DNA of 64,000 nt from Antedon mediterranea (lineage: Eukaryota; Echinodermata; Crinoidea; Comatulida; Antedonidae), in assembly GCF_964355755.1 (NCBI RefSeq), contig NC_092673.1, positions 35,039,648-35,103,647 of the forward strand, given 5' to 3'. Positions 24,701 through 31,625 of the stretch are shown here, piece after piece (the stretch's first letter is position 1; each line of letters starts with the position of its first letter). The notes under the pieces were generated by a model. The model was not told the origin of the DNA, made no database searches, and was given only the letters and a program-made list of their open reading frames with translations. The position numbers were made by a program, and so were the translations under genes.

Positions 24701-27700
24701 GTGCCGGCAAATCTGAACAGCAAATCAAGCGTGCGGTACGGTGCAGAAATTGATTTTTTAATTTTTATTGTTCGCACTAAAATAAAAAGAAGTTATTTTA
24801 TCAACAGAATTATAAATAGTTTATCAAATATGAATGATTTGGTATTGTATAGGCCTAAACTGAATATCCTTTATGTTGTAGTTCTGTTGCAGACTCACTG
24901 AAGCGTGGCAATGTTGTAGAAGGCGAGTTTTATCAAAATGTGACCATTTACTTTAGTGATATTGTCGGATTTACACAAATATCCGCCGAAAGTAATCCTC
25001 TTGAAGTCATCGATTTCTTGAACGATCTTTACACTTGTTTTGATGCAATAATTGGGAAGTGTGATGTATACAAGGTTGGTAGGATTTGATACAACATAAC
25101 ACGAAAACACAAGAACAAAACGGGATATGACCGGTTGGGCCGCCGACAAGTTGAGCCGCCGGTGATTTCTATGAAACGCCCAGTGCATGCGTCTTTTACG
25201 AAATTTCGCGTAGTGATTAGGATGGTGTCCTAGTACATAAGTTCATGGTCTTGGTTTATTGTGTCATGAAAATAAATAATATATAATTACATAGGCCTAT
25301 TACAATTAACACAGCAAAGGAAAGTAGTAATATTTAATAATTTAATTGTTTTTAATCTTTCGAGGAAAAAATTCAGTGCACTCATAATTTTTCTCGCGTG
25401 TAGGTGGCCTACCACATAAAGTCACGTTGTCTCTCAGGACTAATTATTAATAGAGTATTAACATTTTTCGAATGAGGTTAAGTAAATATTATTTTTTATT
25501 TACGAATCTTTTAATATCATATTTTATTGAATTTTAAAATGTTAATACACAAAATATTTTACTAAAAAACGTGATTTTATGTAATTATTTTACCGAAAAA
25601 TGGAGTAGGCCTACTTCATACAACTGCCGACTGAATGAGGGGCAACATGTTTACGTCATTTTTGGCTAAAAACGATCACTTTCGGTGATGTTTTATATTT
25701 TGGAATCTACAAGCCAGAGTTTCATAATTATTTCTTTAATTATAATATTTAATAATATATATACTAAAAACCATGATATATAAACGTTTGAATGTACATC
25801 GTTATCACTAACATAAATTGAACGAGCATCGGCGAAAGTTAGCATTTGGCGTTCCATAGAAAATAACGTTTTTCTGGCGGCGGCTCAACTTGTCGGCGGC
25901 TCAACTTGGCCTAATCCAATAAAACATAGGCCTACTAGGTGTTCGTTTTCGCGCGCACGAGAACGGGAAAACGGGAGGCTGCAAATTACGTATTCGATCG
26001 TCAGCATGTGATTGCACTTGAATCTACACTATTTTACGGTTTTAAGTAACTGTGATAATTAAATGATTTAATATTTATAGCAAAATATCAATCAATTTGT
26101 ATGAATCTAAATAAAAGGCCTTTAGTCAACTTTATTTTTGTTGCATTATACTAATACAATAGTAATATAAAAGTAAATAGACGATTTGTTATTGTACTTA
26201 ATGAATGTATTGTAAAATAGGTTGAAACAATAGGGGATGCGTACATGGTAGCAAGCGGTCTTCCTAAGAGAAATGGCGACAGACACGCGAGTGAAATAGC
26301 TAATATGGCACTTAATATTCTGGACAGGGTGAAGACATTTATAATTCGACATATGCCAGAAAGACAATTGGAAACACGAATAGGGATCAACTCTGGTAAG
26401 TGTAAAGAAAGCCGATTTTCGGTAGGCCTACTGTATCATAGGTTATTTGGTAATACAGAAGCACATGTGTTTCGCATGTACAGCATCGCCTAGTATCGTG
26501 ACCATAACCTAACCCGTAACCTACTGTATTCTTACATGATACAGGCGCCACATGTGATACAAATGAGATGCTGTATTACCGAAATTCCTATGATACTGGG
26601 TAAACATTGTTGTATATAGAGATACAACACTGGTAATCGGGTAAAAAAAAGTATCAAGAAACCTATTTAAACAGTTATAAAATCAAGTATTAGAAAATGA
26701 GATACAGATTCTTGATATAAGTTTATTATTTTGATTAAAATGTTTCTAGGCCCTATAGTGGCGGGTGTTGTCGGATTAACGATGCCTCGATATTGTCTCT
26801 TTGGTGACACTGTTAACACAGCTTCAAGAATGGAATCAAACGGCCTACCTCAACATATACACATAAGTGAAAGCACTTACAATATTCTGAATACTATCGG
26901 AGGTTATAGAATGGATAAACGAGGTGATATCAAGATAAAGGTATGAGTTTTCTGTATATATAGTTATCACAACATGGCAGGGCAATTACTGTACTTAGTA
27001 TTGGCCGTTTGTTACGGGGCGCCATACTTAAATAAATGATAACGTATTACACTGCACCCCATATATATAACACTTTTCTATGGTCAAATAATTTATGTCC
27101 ATATACATAGATATGTTAACTTCTGCAATTCTAGAGTGTTTTCCACCCGCTGCCAATATGCGTCTATTTGTGAACACGGTGGTTATCTTATTTCGCAGTG
27201 AGTCAGGGGCGCAGCCAGTGGGGGGGTCACGGGGGTCCTGACCCCCCCTTTTTTTTAGAAAAAATAAATAAAAACATGAGACAACAATACAGATCAAATC
27301 ATCCTGGAGATACTGTGGAAGATTACTACCGAGCAGTATTACCAAATCAACTTCTTGATCATTTACAAACCGAGTTAAAAACCCGTTTTTCTGCCGATAA
27401 CAGGCCATGCTTTAAAATATTTGGCGTAGCACCCGAGTCTATCGTGAAGTGTAATGTTGAAGAAGTCTTCAAGGAACTTGAATTTGGTACGGTGATCTGC
27501 CAAGACACGAACATCTTCATTCCGAGCTTCAGTGATGGAAGCGACTGTGTAAAATTAGCGGATCCAGATGTGTTCCCGAATGTGCGTGCAAGTACTTAAG
27601 TCTTCTAATCGCGTAGGCCTATGCCCGTAACGTCTGCTGAAGCTGAGCGGAGTTTTTCGACTTTGTGGAGAACGAAAACCTGTTTGCAAAATCACATGTC

Positions 27701-29023
27701 TTATGAGCAGCTTTCGGGATTGTGCCTCATGAACATACACTTTAACATGAACAATAATACAGAGAATGTCATTCGCGAATTCTGTCTCCAAGCCAAGAAG
27801 AATGTTCCAAACTTATGTTTAAAGATGCATCACGCGATGTCTAGAGCGCCGTTATAGTAACTAACGTAAAATGTATGATAATAATTTAGAAGTTAGTTAT
27901 TACAATTATGTATAAGATATCACCTATACTATACATTCGAACAAAATAGGTATATTTTTAAACAAAATATTGTATGTACTGGGTATGATAAGCGTCTCAC
28001 ATACACACGGAGCCAAGATAGCTTCTTGGACTTGCACAGTGTATGAACTCTAAACTTACGGTTCTCATTTAATAATATCACTCCATGCTATCATTCTAAT
28101 TTCTTTTTTCAAACTTTTGCAACTCTACGTTCATTTCATGCAACTTTTGTATTGGTGAAAAGGGAGGAATTCAAATAATTCTTCCTCTGAGTTTACAGCC
28201 TCTCTACACAAATCAACAAACAAGCAAGAAAAAAAGTGTTTGTCTGTGGCAGCCTGGAATATAAAAATGTTATGTAATGAAAATGAGAGTTGTTTTTTGT
28301 TTTCTTTGTTTCAGTTTATTAGTGTTAACGTTGTCATATTTGTGTGTGTGTAAACCGATTCAAATGATCTAGATGGCGCTAGACCGCCAAAGCTTCCAGG
28401 GGGCTTCGCCCCCTGGACCCCGACCGGGGGCCCTTGCCGGCCCCCTGGCCCCCAGCCCATGGTTGCTCGCTTCGCTCGCAAAATACTCACATATTTGGTT
28501 GACCCCCCCTTTAATTCTTTGTTGGCTGCGCCCCTGGTGAGTTATATATTTGTATTTATTTTAGGGGAAAGGAAGCATGACAACGTATTGGTTGTTCCGA
28601 TCTGATGAAGAAATACTTAATTCTCAAGAAAATATATACGACGCACAGGATGAATTCAATAAAAAAATGTGAGAAAGTAGATTGGTTTTTAAAAATGATA
28701 TTCTTTAATTCACTCGGTTAAGTTAAGCATGCATTTCCGTGTAGGCCTACTTTTGAACAATCATAATAATATACTAATGTAATAGGCCTATTGTTTTATG
28801 TTTCATTTGTTATTGTATAATATCCTTTAGCTCTACAGTGTCAGAAGTAAGCAATGACAGTCTTCTCAGCCCACCATCCAGAAAAAAACCAGCGGCGAGC
28901 TTCTTTGAATCGCATTCCATACCAGAGTATCCAGAATCGATCAAATCAACACGCTCTATCCCGGGTTATATTGTCGAAAATGACAGACAATCTCAGCTCT
29001 TAAACACACAACGTAACAACTAA
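8216..29023 (+). CDS. Receptor-type (membrane) guanylate cyclase, natriuretic/sperm-peptide receptor family; whole gene, 18 coding exons
   Basis: The predicted 1102-residue protein converts GTP to cGMP at the plasma membrane in response to an extracellular ligand, probably a peptide. Joining 18 exons by GT/AG borders gives 3309 nt with every phase consistent. Domain order: signal peptide (about 1-24), ANF-type ligand-binding domain (about 27-400), single membrane helix (about 411-433), kinase-homology domain (about 480-765), dimerisation helix (about 775-825), class III cyclase (about 830-1020), Ser/Pro-rich tail. The start is supported by an in-frame stop at 8198-8200 and a hydrophobic leader; ATG at 8219 is an alternative. 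The cyclase core has both metal Asp residues ([15 protein letters not shown]), the Glu and Cys of guanylate specificity (KVETIGD, RYCLFGD) and NTASR. The kinase-like domain lacks the HRD Asp and the VAIK Lys, so it is a pseudokinase. The length is close to vertebrate natriuretic receptors and sea urchin sperm cyclases. The ligand cannot be told from the sequence. Confidence 0.95.
10605..10740 (+). repeat. Partial copy of the AAAGATGTATTGTCCC element
   Basis: It begins TTTAAAGATATATTGTTCC and shares CCATTTTAATGTCAC and GTTATTCACTTTGACC with the copies at 39366 and 50803. Confidence 0.6.
11093..11254. mobile_element. MITE, same family, copy 2 (intron 1 of the cyclase)
   Basis: The ends AAGCCTTGTCTACACTATCA and GATAGTGTAGACAAAGCTT are inverted copies. 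The core carries the CCATATTTGGGCACATCAC stretch. Confidence 0.88.
11260..11812. mobile_element. ~550-bp TIR element in intron 1
   Basis: The ends CTTAAAGATGTATTGTCCCT and AGGGACAATACATCTTTAAG are exact inverted copies of 20 bp. The inside is non-coding. Related single ends occur at 10611, 39366 and 50803. Confidence 0.85.
11842..11901. repeat. (TA)n microsatellite
   Basis: An uninterrupted TA run of about 28 repeats in intron 1 of the cyclase gene. Confidence 0.95.
12022..13282 (+). repeat. 63/65-bp tandem array built from the exon 2 splice acceptor
   Basis: Nineteen copies of a unit precede the true exon 2. Each contains AATGTTTTATTCCGTGCAG (the acceptor) and the first ~23 exon bases (TTATCTGGTTGATAGTTGG...). 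Types A (65 bp, ATC), B (63 bp, ATT) and C (65 bp, ATT) occur in the order A-B-A-C-B three times, a 321-bp higher-order repeat, followed by A', B' and two 63-bp D units next to the exon. Confidence 0.95.
13283..13517 (+). CDS. Guanylate cyclase exon 2: ligand-binding domain
   Basis: The single G left by exon 1 joins TT to make Val and continues in frame with [10 protein letters not shown], then [20 protein letters not shown], a pattern typical of the ANF-receptor fold. The acceptor is TTCCGTGCAG; it and the first ~23 exon bases are duplicated 19 times upstream. The donor is GTAAAA at 13518, leaving two bases. The choice of the 3'-most acceptor is inferred, because upstream copies 17-19 would also keep the frame. 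Confidence 0.88.
14675..14845. mobile_element. MITE, same family, copy 3 (intron 2 of the cyclase)
   Basis: The left end is decayed (GTTCGATCTATCAAACTT). The right end GATAGTGTAGACAGACCTT is intact. An internal CACTACCATATGTGGGCATAT unit is duplicated. Confidence 0.8.
14930..15048 (+). CDS. Guanylate cyclase exon 3: ligand-binding domain
   Basis: It encodes [15 protein letters not shown] and a GYMVGKSL stretch, the usual YDAV region of ANF-type receptors. The acceptor ending CCCAG is required by the phase of exon 2; the alternative TTTTTAG nine bases upstream would break the frame. The donor is GTGTGT, leaving one base. Confidence 0.85.
15049..16989 (+). other. Intron 3 of the cyclase
   Basis: AT-rich sequence with loosely repeated blocks (TTATTCGGTTAAAACC, TTGAAGGTTTATACAAATAC near 15240-15560). 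No gene is recognised. Confidence 0.6.
15630..15913 (-). pseudogene. Possible LINE C-terminal scrap in intron 3
   Basis: A 93-codon minus-strand frame begins with [20 protein letters not shown], which resembles the R-x-E-W-R-x-x-V-R closing motif of endonuclease-type LINEs. The rest shows no homology that I recognise. Confidence 0.3.
16990..17060 (+). CDS. Guanylate cyclase exon 4: ligand-binding domain
   Basis: It encodes [20 protein letters not shown], the G-x-x-G-x-v-x-x-D-x-x-G-D-R signature that precedes the membrane-proximal end of the ANF-receptor domain. The acceptor is ATTACAG and the donor GTAAGC. It ends in phase 0. Confidence 0.93.
17715..17860. mobile_element. TIR element in intron 4
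   Basis: AACGATAACGATCGACGATA near 17728 is inverted at GTCGATCGTTATCG near 17832. Confidence 0.65.
17893..18013 (+). CDS. Guanylate cyclase exon 5: membrane-proximal extracellular segment
   Basis: The translation begins [20 protein letters not shown] and runs to ITKSG, with an NKS sequon and the ILWPG motif common before the membrane helix in this family. The acceptor is CATACAG and the donor GTAAGT. It ends with one base over. Confidence 0.92.
18429..18504 (+). CDS. Guanylate cyclase exon 6: transmembrane helix
   Basis: The exon is almost entirely one membrane segment, [15 protein letters not shown] followed by more aliphatic residues and WLR. It is flanked outside by Asp-Trp-Trp and inside by basic residues, which fits type I topology. 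The acceptor is TTTAACAG and the donor GTAGTG. Two bases are left over. Confidence 0.92.
18948..19035 (+). CDS. Guanylate cyclase exon 7: juxtamembrane segment
   Basis: It encodes a basic stretch, [19 protein letters not shown], matching the juxtamembrane W-x-I-x-x-D-D-L region that links the membrane helix to the kinase-homology domain. The acceptor is TTCACAG and the donor GTAAGA. It ends in phase 0. Confidence 0.9.
19050..19152. mobile_element. ~100-bp TIR element in intron 7
   Basis: GGCCAATTTACACTGACGAG and its near complement CTCGTCTGTGTAAATTGGC bound a non-coding core, 15 bp after the exon 7 donor. Confidence 0.75.
19429..19641 (+). CDS. Guanylate cyclase exon 8: start of kinase-homology domain
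   Basis: It encodes 71 residues ending in TKKELQA. The [15 protein letters not shown] segment aligns with the first strands of the kinase fold, but the usual VAIK lysine is Leu here. The acceptor is TTTACAG and the donor GTAATA. It begins and ends in phase 0. Confidence 0.9.
19720..20345 (+). repeat. 42-bp minisatellite in intron 8 of the cyclase gene
   Basis: About 15 units of GAAGATATTAATACAGATCA plus GTAGAGTATCTAGGATGATGAT. Because 42 is a multiple of three, a frame of 236 codons stays open through it ([14 protein letters not shown] repeated). It is an artefact of the period and has no coding signal. Confidence 0.93.
21029..21214 (+). CDS. Guanylate cyclase exon 9: kinase-homology domain
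   Basis: Its motifs are HDNINRFLG, then [19 protein letters not shown] and [11 protein letters not shown], matching the N-lobe and hinge of the family. The acceptor is TTTTGCAG and the donor GTAAGA. It is in phase 0 at both ends. Confidence 0.95.
21761..21929 (+). CDS. Guanylate cyclase exon 10: pseudo-catalytic loop
   Basis: It encodes [20 protein letters not shown] and WVLKITGIG. In an active kinase the HRDLxxxN and DFG motifs sit here; SHGxLxSSxCV and KITGIG replace them, as is usual in receptor cyclases. The acceptor is TTTATAG and the donor GTAAAT. One base is left over. Confidence 0.94.
22120..22480. mobile_element. Element related to the 22.85-kb MITE (intron 10)
   Basis: GCGCAACGTACGTGAGTTGA and ACCAATCAC near the left, and TTGCGCTTACGTCATTGCGT with CTAGTGGAAACCACGC at the right, mirror the ends of the element at 22846-23032. 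Confidence 0.5.
22669..22815 (+). CDS. Guanylate cyclase exon 11: kinase-homology C-lobe
   Basis: It encodes [10 protein letters not shown] and [20 protein letters not shown], the conserved APE and DxYS segments of the C-lobe. The acceptor is CCCGTAG and the donor GTACAG. One base is left over. An inverted-repeat element starts within 50 bp of the donor. Confidence 0.94.
22846..23032. mobile_element. TIR element in intron 11
   Basis: TAAAGCGTGGTTCCCACTAG and CTAGTGGGAACCAAGCTTA are inverted ends; GCAACGCAAGGACGTAACGC is mirrored inside. It starts about 30 bp after the exon 11 donor. Confidence 0.85.
23351..23558 (+). CDS. Guanylate cyclase exon 12: end of kinase-homology domain
   Basis: It encodes EEPPFRP, then [20 protein letters not shown] and RKGR, the terminal helices of the kinase fold (W-x-x-x-P-x-x-R-P). 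The acceptor is TTTCAG and the donor GTAAAT. Two bases are left over. Confidence 0.94.
23630..23740 (+). repeat. 15-bp minisatellite in intron 12
   Basis: Seven to eight units of GTAGTTGCACAGGGT with small variation lie about 70 bp after the exon 12 donor. Confidence 0.9.
24430..24570 (+). CDS. Guanylate cyclase exon 13: dimerisation helix
   Basis: It encodes [20 protein letters not shown] and [17 protein letters not shown], the signalling coiled coil that holds the cyclase dimer together. The acceptor is TTGTTTAG and the donor GTACGT. Two bases are left over. Confidence 0.95.
24882..25074 (+). CDS. Guanylate cyclase exon 14: first half of cyclase catalytic domain
   Basis: It encodes [18 protein letters not shown] and [20 protein letters not shown]. 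The Asp of FSDIVGFT binds the catalytic metal. The acceptor is GTTGTAG and the donor GTTGGT (a weak match, but the frame join to exon 15 is exact). Confidence 0.95.
25132..25915. mobile_element. ~780-bp TIR element in intron 14
   Basis: GGGCCGCCGACAAGTTGAGC at the left and CGGCTCAACTTGTCGGCGGC at the right are inverted, about 25-30 bp each. The body is AT-rich and non-coding. Confidence 0.82.
26221..26395 (+). CDS. Guanylate cyclase exon 15: catalytic domain, guanine-recognition Glu
   Basis: It begins [19 protein letters not shown]. The Glu selects guanine and the Asp is the second metal ligand. It ends at ETRIGINSG. The acceptor is AAAATAG and the donor GTAAGT. One base is left over. Confidence 0.95.
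26750..26940 (+). CDS. Guanylate cyclase exon 16: catalytic domain, guanine-recognition Cys
   Basis: It encodes [20 protein letters not shown] followed by [10 protein letters not shown]. The Cys of RYCLFGD marks guanylate rather than adenylate specificity, and the Asn/Arg pair of NTASR completes the active site. The acceptor is TTTCTAG and the donor GTATGA. It ends in phase 0. Confidence 0.95.
27204..28536 (+). mobile_element. hAT-family DNA transposon remnant in the cyclase gene
   Basis: The terminal inverted repeats are CAGGGGCGCAGCCA (27204-27217) and TGGCTGCGCCCCTG (28523-28536). GTGAGT flanks both ends directly (27198-27203 and 28537-28542), the remaining part of a target duplication. 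It is inserted in the last-but-one intron of the guanylate cyclase, with the right end about 30 bp from the exon 17 acceptor. The element is internally deleted and carries a broken transposase. Confidence 0.85.
27273..27857 (+). pseudogene. hAT transposase fragment
   Basis: The translation shows [18 protein letters not shown] (middle of a hAT transposase) and, after two in-frame stops near 27598-27610, [19 protein letters not shown] followed by [10 protein letters not shown], the conserved C-terminal dimerisation domain of hAT proteins of the ZMYM/52-kDa-repressor type. The N-terminal zinc finger and most of the catalytic domain are absent. Confidence 0.88.
28565..28668 (+). CDS. Guanylate cyclase exon 17: end of catalytic domain
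   Basis: It begins [11 protein letters not shown], the conserved GKGxxxTYWL end of the cyclase fold, and then enters the acidic tail. The donor GTGAGA overlaps an in-frame ATG TGA, so reading through would end the protein after one more Met. Splicing to exon 18 keeps the frame. Confidence 0.9.
28831..29023 (+). CDS. Guanylate cyclase exon 18: C-terminal tail and stop
   Basis: It encodes 63 residues, rich in Ser, Pro and charged residues ([30 protein letters not shown]), ending QLLNTQRNN and TAA. It is not part of the catalytic fold. The acceptor is TCCTTTAG. The last ~6 codons and the stop are the first unit of the tandem array that follows, so the present C-terminus may derive from repeat sequence. 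Confidence 0.8.
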
Positions 29024-29662
29024 ATCGATCAGCACACTTTATTCTTGATTCTGTCGTTGGAAGTGATAGGAAGGTTCAGCTTTCACACAACGTAACAACT
29101 AAATTGATCAGCAAACTTTATCCCTGGTTACGTCGTTGGAAATGATAGGAAGGTTCAGCTTTTACACAACGTAACAACTTAACTAAATCGATCAGCACAC
29201 TTTCGGTTCTGTCGTTGGAAATGATAGGAAGGTTCAGCTTTTACACACAACGTAACAGCCAAATCGATCAGCACACTTTATTCCTGGTTCTGTCGTTAGA
29301 AATGATAGGAAAGTTCAGCTTTTATACACAACGTAACAACTAAATCGATCAGCACACTTTATTCCTGGTTCTGTCGTTGGAAATGACAGGAAGGTTCAGC
29401 TGCTTTACACAACCTAACAACTAAATCGATCAGCACACTTTATCCCTGGTTCTGTCGTTGGAAATGATAGGAAGGTTCAGCTTTACACAACCTAACAACT
29501 AAATCGATCAGCACACTTTATCCCTGGTTCTGTCGTTGGAAATGATAGGAAGGTTCAGCTTTTATACACAACGTAACAACCAAATCGATCAGCACACTTT
29601 ATTCCTGATTCTGTCGTTGGTGGAAATGATAGGAAGGTTCAGCTTTTATACACAACGTAATA
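29000..29662 (+). repeat. ~80-bp tandem array starting in the last codons of the cyclase gene
   Basis: About eight units contain CACAACGTAACAACTAAATC, GATCAGCACACTTTATTC, CTGTCGTTGGAAATGATAGG and AAGGTTCAGCTTTTA. The first unit holds the gene's stop codon, so the rest should lie in the 3' UTR if transcription continues. Confidence 0.9.
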
Positions 29663-30203
29663 GGCCATAAGAGTAGCTCAAAAGATGCCTAGAACATGGA
29701 TTTCGTTCCCACCTCTTGGACCTACATTTTGAAAGTTGATATAATTGTGAAATGAATATGTTACACATACTATATCAAAAGTTCTCCATGAAATACTTGT
29801 ACACACTTTAGAGCAATGGCCTCTCAAAGGTACCCCACTACTTTAAAAAAGGCACTTTTTGAGGTCTGGAGGTACTTTTATGGGCCAATATCTTTAAAAG
29901 TCTTTGTCCAAATGCAATTGTCTTTTCTCTGTGAGTAGTCCAGTATATTGTGAACACTTATCCAAAATGTAAAATTAAAAAAATAAGTATGTTGTATGTG
30001 AGGAAAACTGAAAAATTACAATTATTTAGTTGTAATTGAACTTTTCAAGATTTTTAAGACACAATAATTATCTTCGTAACTAATTGACATACCATATTTA
30101 TATTTTTTCCCAACTATCTGAGAGGGTTGTTAAACAAGATTCAAAGTTTCAGCTTGTCAGCTTCAGGGAGGTTTTATTTATGAAGATGCAAAAACTGAGA
30201 TTT
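29663..30203. other. Downstream of the cyclase gene, nothing recognised
   Basis: AT-rich sequence; no gene is seen. An AATAAAGAATAAAG pair further on, at about 30728, could serve as a polyadenylation signal. Confidence 0.4.
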
Positions 30204-31625
30204 GGCCAATTTTATAGATAATTTTAATATCTTTTAGTCGTTTTTTGAGCAGTTATATTTTAATAATCAACTCTCACTATGTATTTATATTCATGCAATG
30301 GGTATCCTAGTGAGTTAGTGACACACAAGTGAAGTTTCAACGCAAAAGAAATTATTATGCAATAATTATGATTTAACTTGCATTGCATTTTTTTTTGTTT
30401 TTAGTGCCAATTTTGTGTTAACTCGACTCAAAACCGTAAAAGGCACCTGAATAAATACTATGCCTTTTCTGTACAACTACCCGAGAGGGTTGATAAACAA
30501 CCTTTTCAAACCAGCTTGATGATTTTTTTTATATAGGAAGATGTCTTTAAAAAAAATAATTCTTTAGATATTTTTAACTGTAATTTTTCTCAATTTAAAT
30601 GTACGTATTATTAATGACATTATTTAAATAATCTTTTTTCATTTTGTATATATTATATTGGCTCATATTTTATAGTTTAGTTATTTATTTTCAACCTGTT
30701 ATTGGTGTTTTACACTGTTGGTTTGAAATAAAGAATAAAGAATGCACTGCACCAGCTGAGAATTTGCTAATTTTATAGATAATTTTGATGTTTTATTTGT
30801 TTTTGAGGAGTACTAAGCCTACGTGATTTCTTAGAAAGTCATAATAATATTTATATTCATGCAATGGGTATGCTAGTAGGTTAGTGAGCACCTGAGTAAA
30901 TTTTCAACACAAACAATAAATTATTATGCAATAACTTATTTATTGTAACTTAAAGACCCCTTCCCTGCAATTTTGGACGTTTTTAGGAAAATAATACATA
31001 TACTGTATATCACTTTAAAAACATTAAACCATGTCATTCCTTGTCTTAAATGTACGTACGTTTTATGGTAAATTATGATAAAAAGTGAGAAACAATGCAC
31101 TACCTAAGTAGCTCGCGGCGATCGACCTCTCGTGGACGGTCTTAGGCCTAGCCTAGCTAGGCTTAGTTTTGTAGGCCTAGCTGGTAAACATCGGTAACGT
31201 ACGAACATCGTACGCGAGCTATATACCTAGCCTGACGTTGTATTAGTTGCTGCATTAATTGTCTTTCTATTTTTGCCAGACTCCGTTGATACAAATTGGG
31301 GAAAACCCGGTATTTTCGCTGAAAAGTTAGGAGTCTTCCATTTGTTTTGGCCTCACGATCGATCGAAAAGTGGGCGAATTACAGGTGAAAAACAAAAATA
31401 TCAATCCGCGCGCAATGCATTTTGGGATTTATAGCGGGCCGCTATAATTATTAGAATCGACTTATTTTTCACATTTTTAACCGTTTAAAGACGAAAAAAG
31501 TTATCGCAATAGGACCATATAGTATTATTTTTACATTAAATATAGTTTGTGATCTTAAATTAGATCTAAAAAACGTAGGGAATGGGGCTTTAAATATTGC
31601 ATTTTTTAGGAGTTTTTAGTGCCAA
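30204..31625 (+). repeat. Pair of direct repeats
   Basis: AATTTTATAGATAATTTT, TATTCATGCAATGGGTAT and AAATTATTATGCAATAA occur near 30204-30363 and again near 30765-30940. TTTTTAGTGCCAATTT follows both copies (30402 and 31613), the second after the inserted element. Confidence 0.7.
30951..31594. mobile_element. ~640-bp TIR element nested in a direct repeat
   Basis: TTAAAGACCCCTTCCCTGCA and GTAGGGAATGGGGCTTTAA are imperfect inverted ends. It interrupts the second copy of a repeat whose first, uninterrupted copy is at 30204-30420. Confidence 0.65.
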
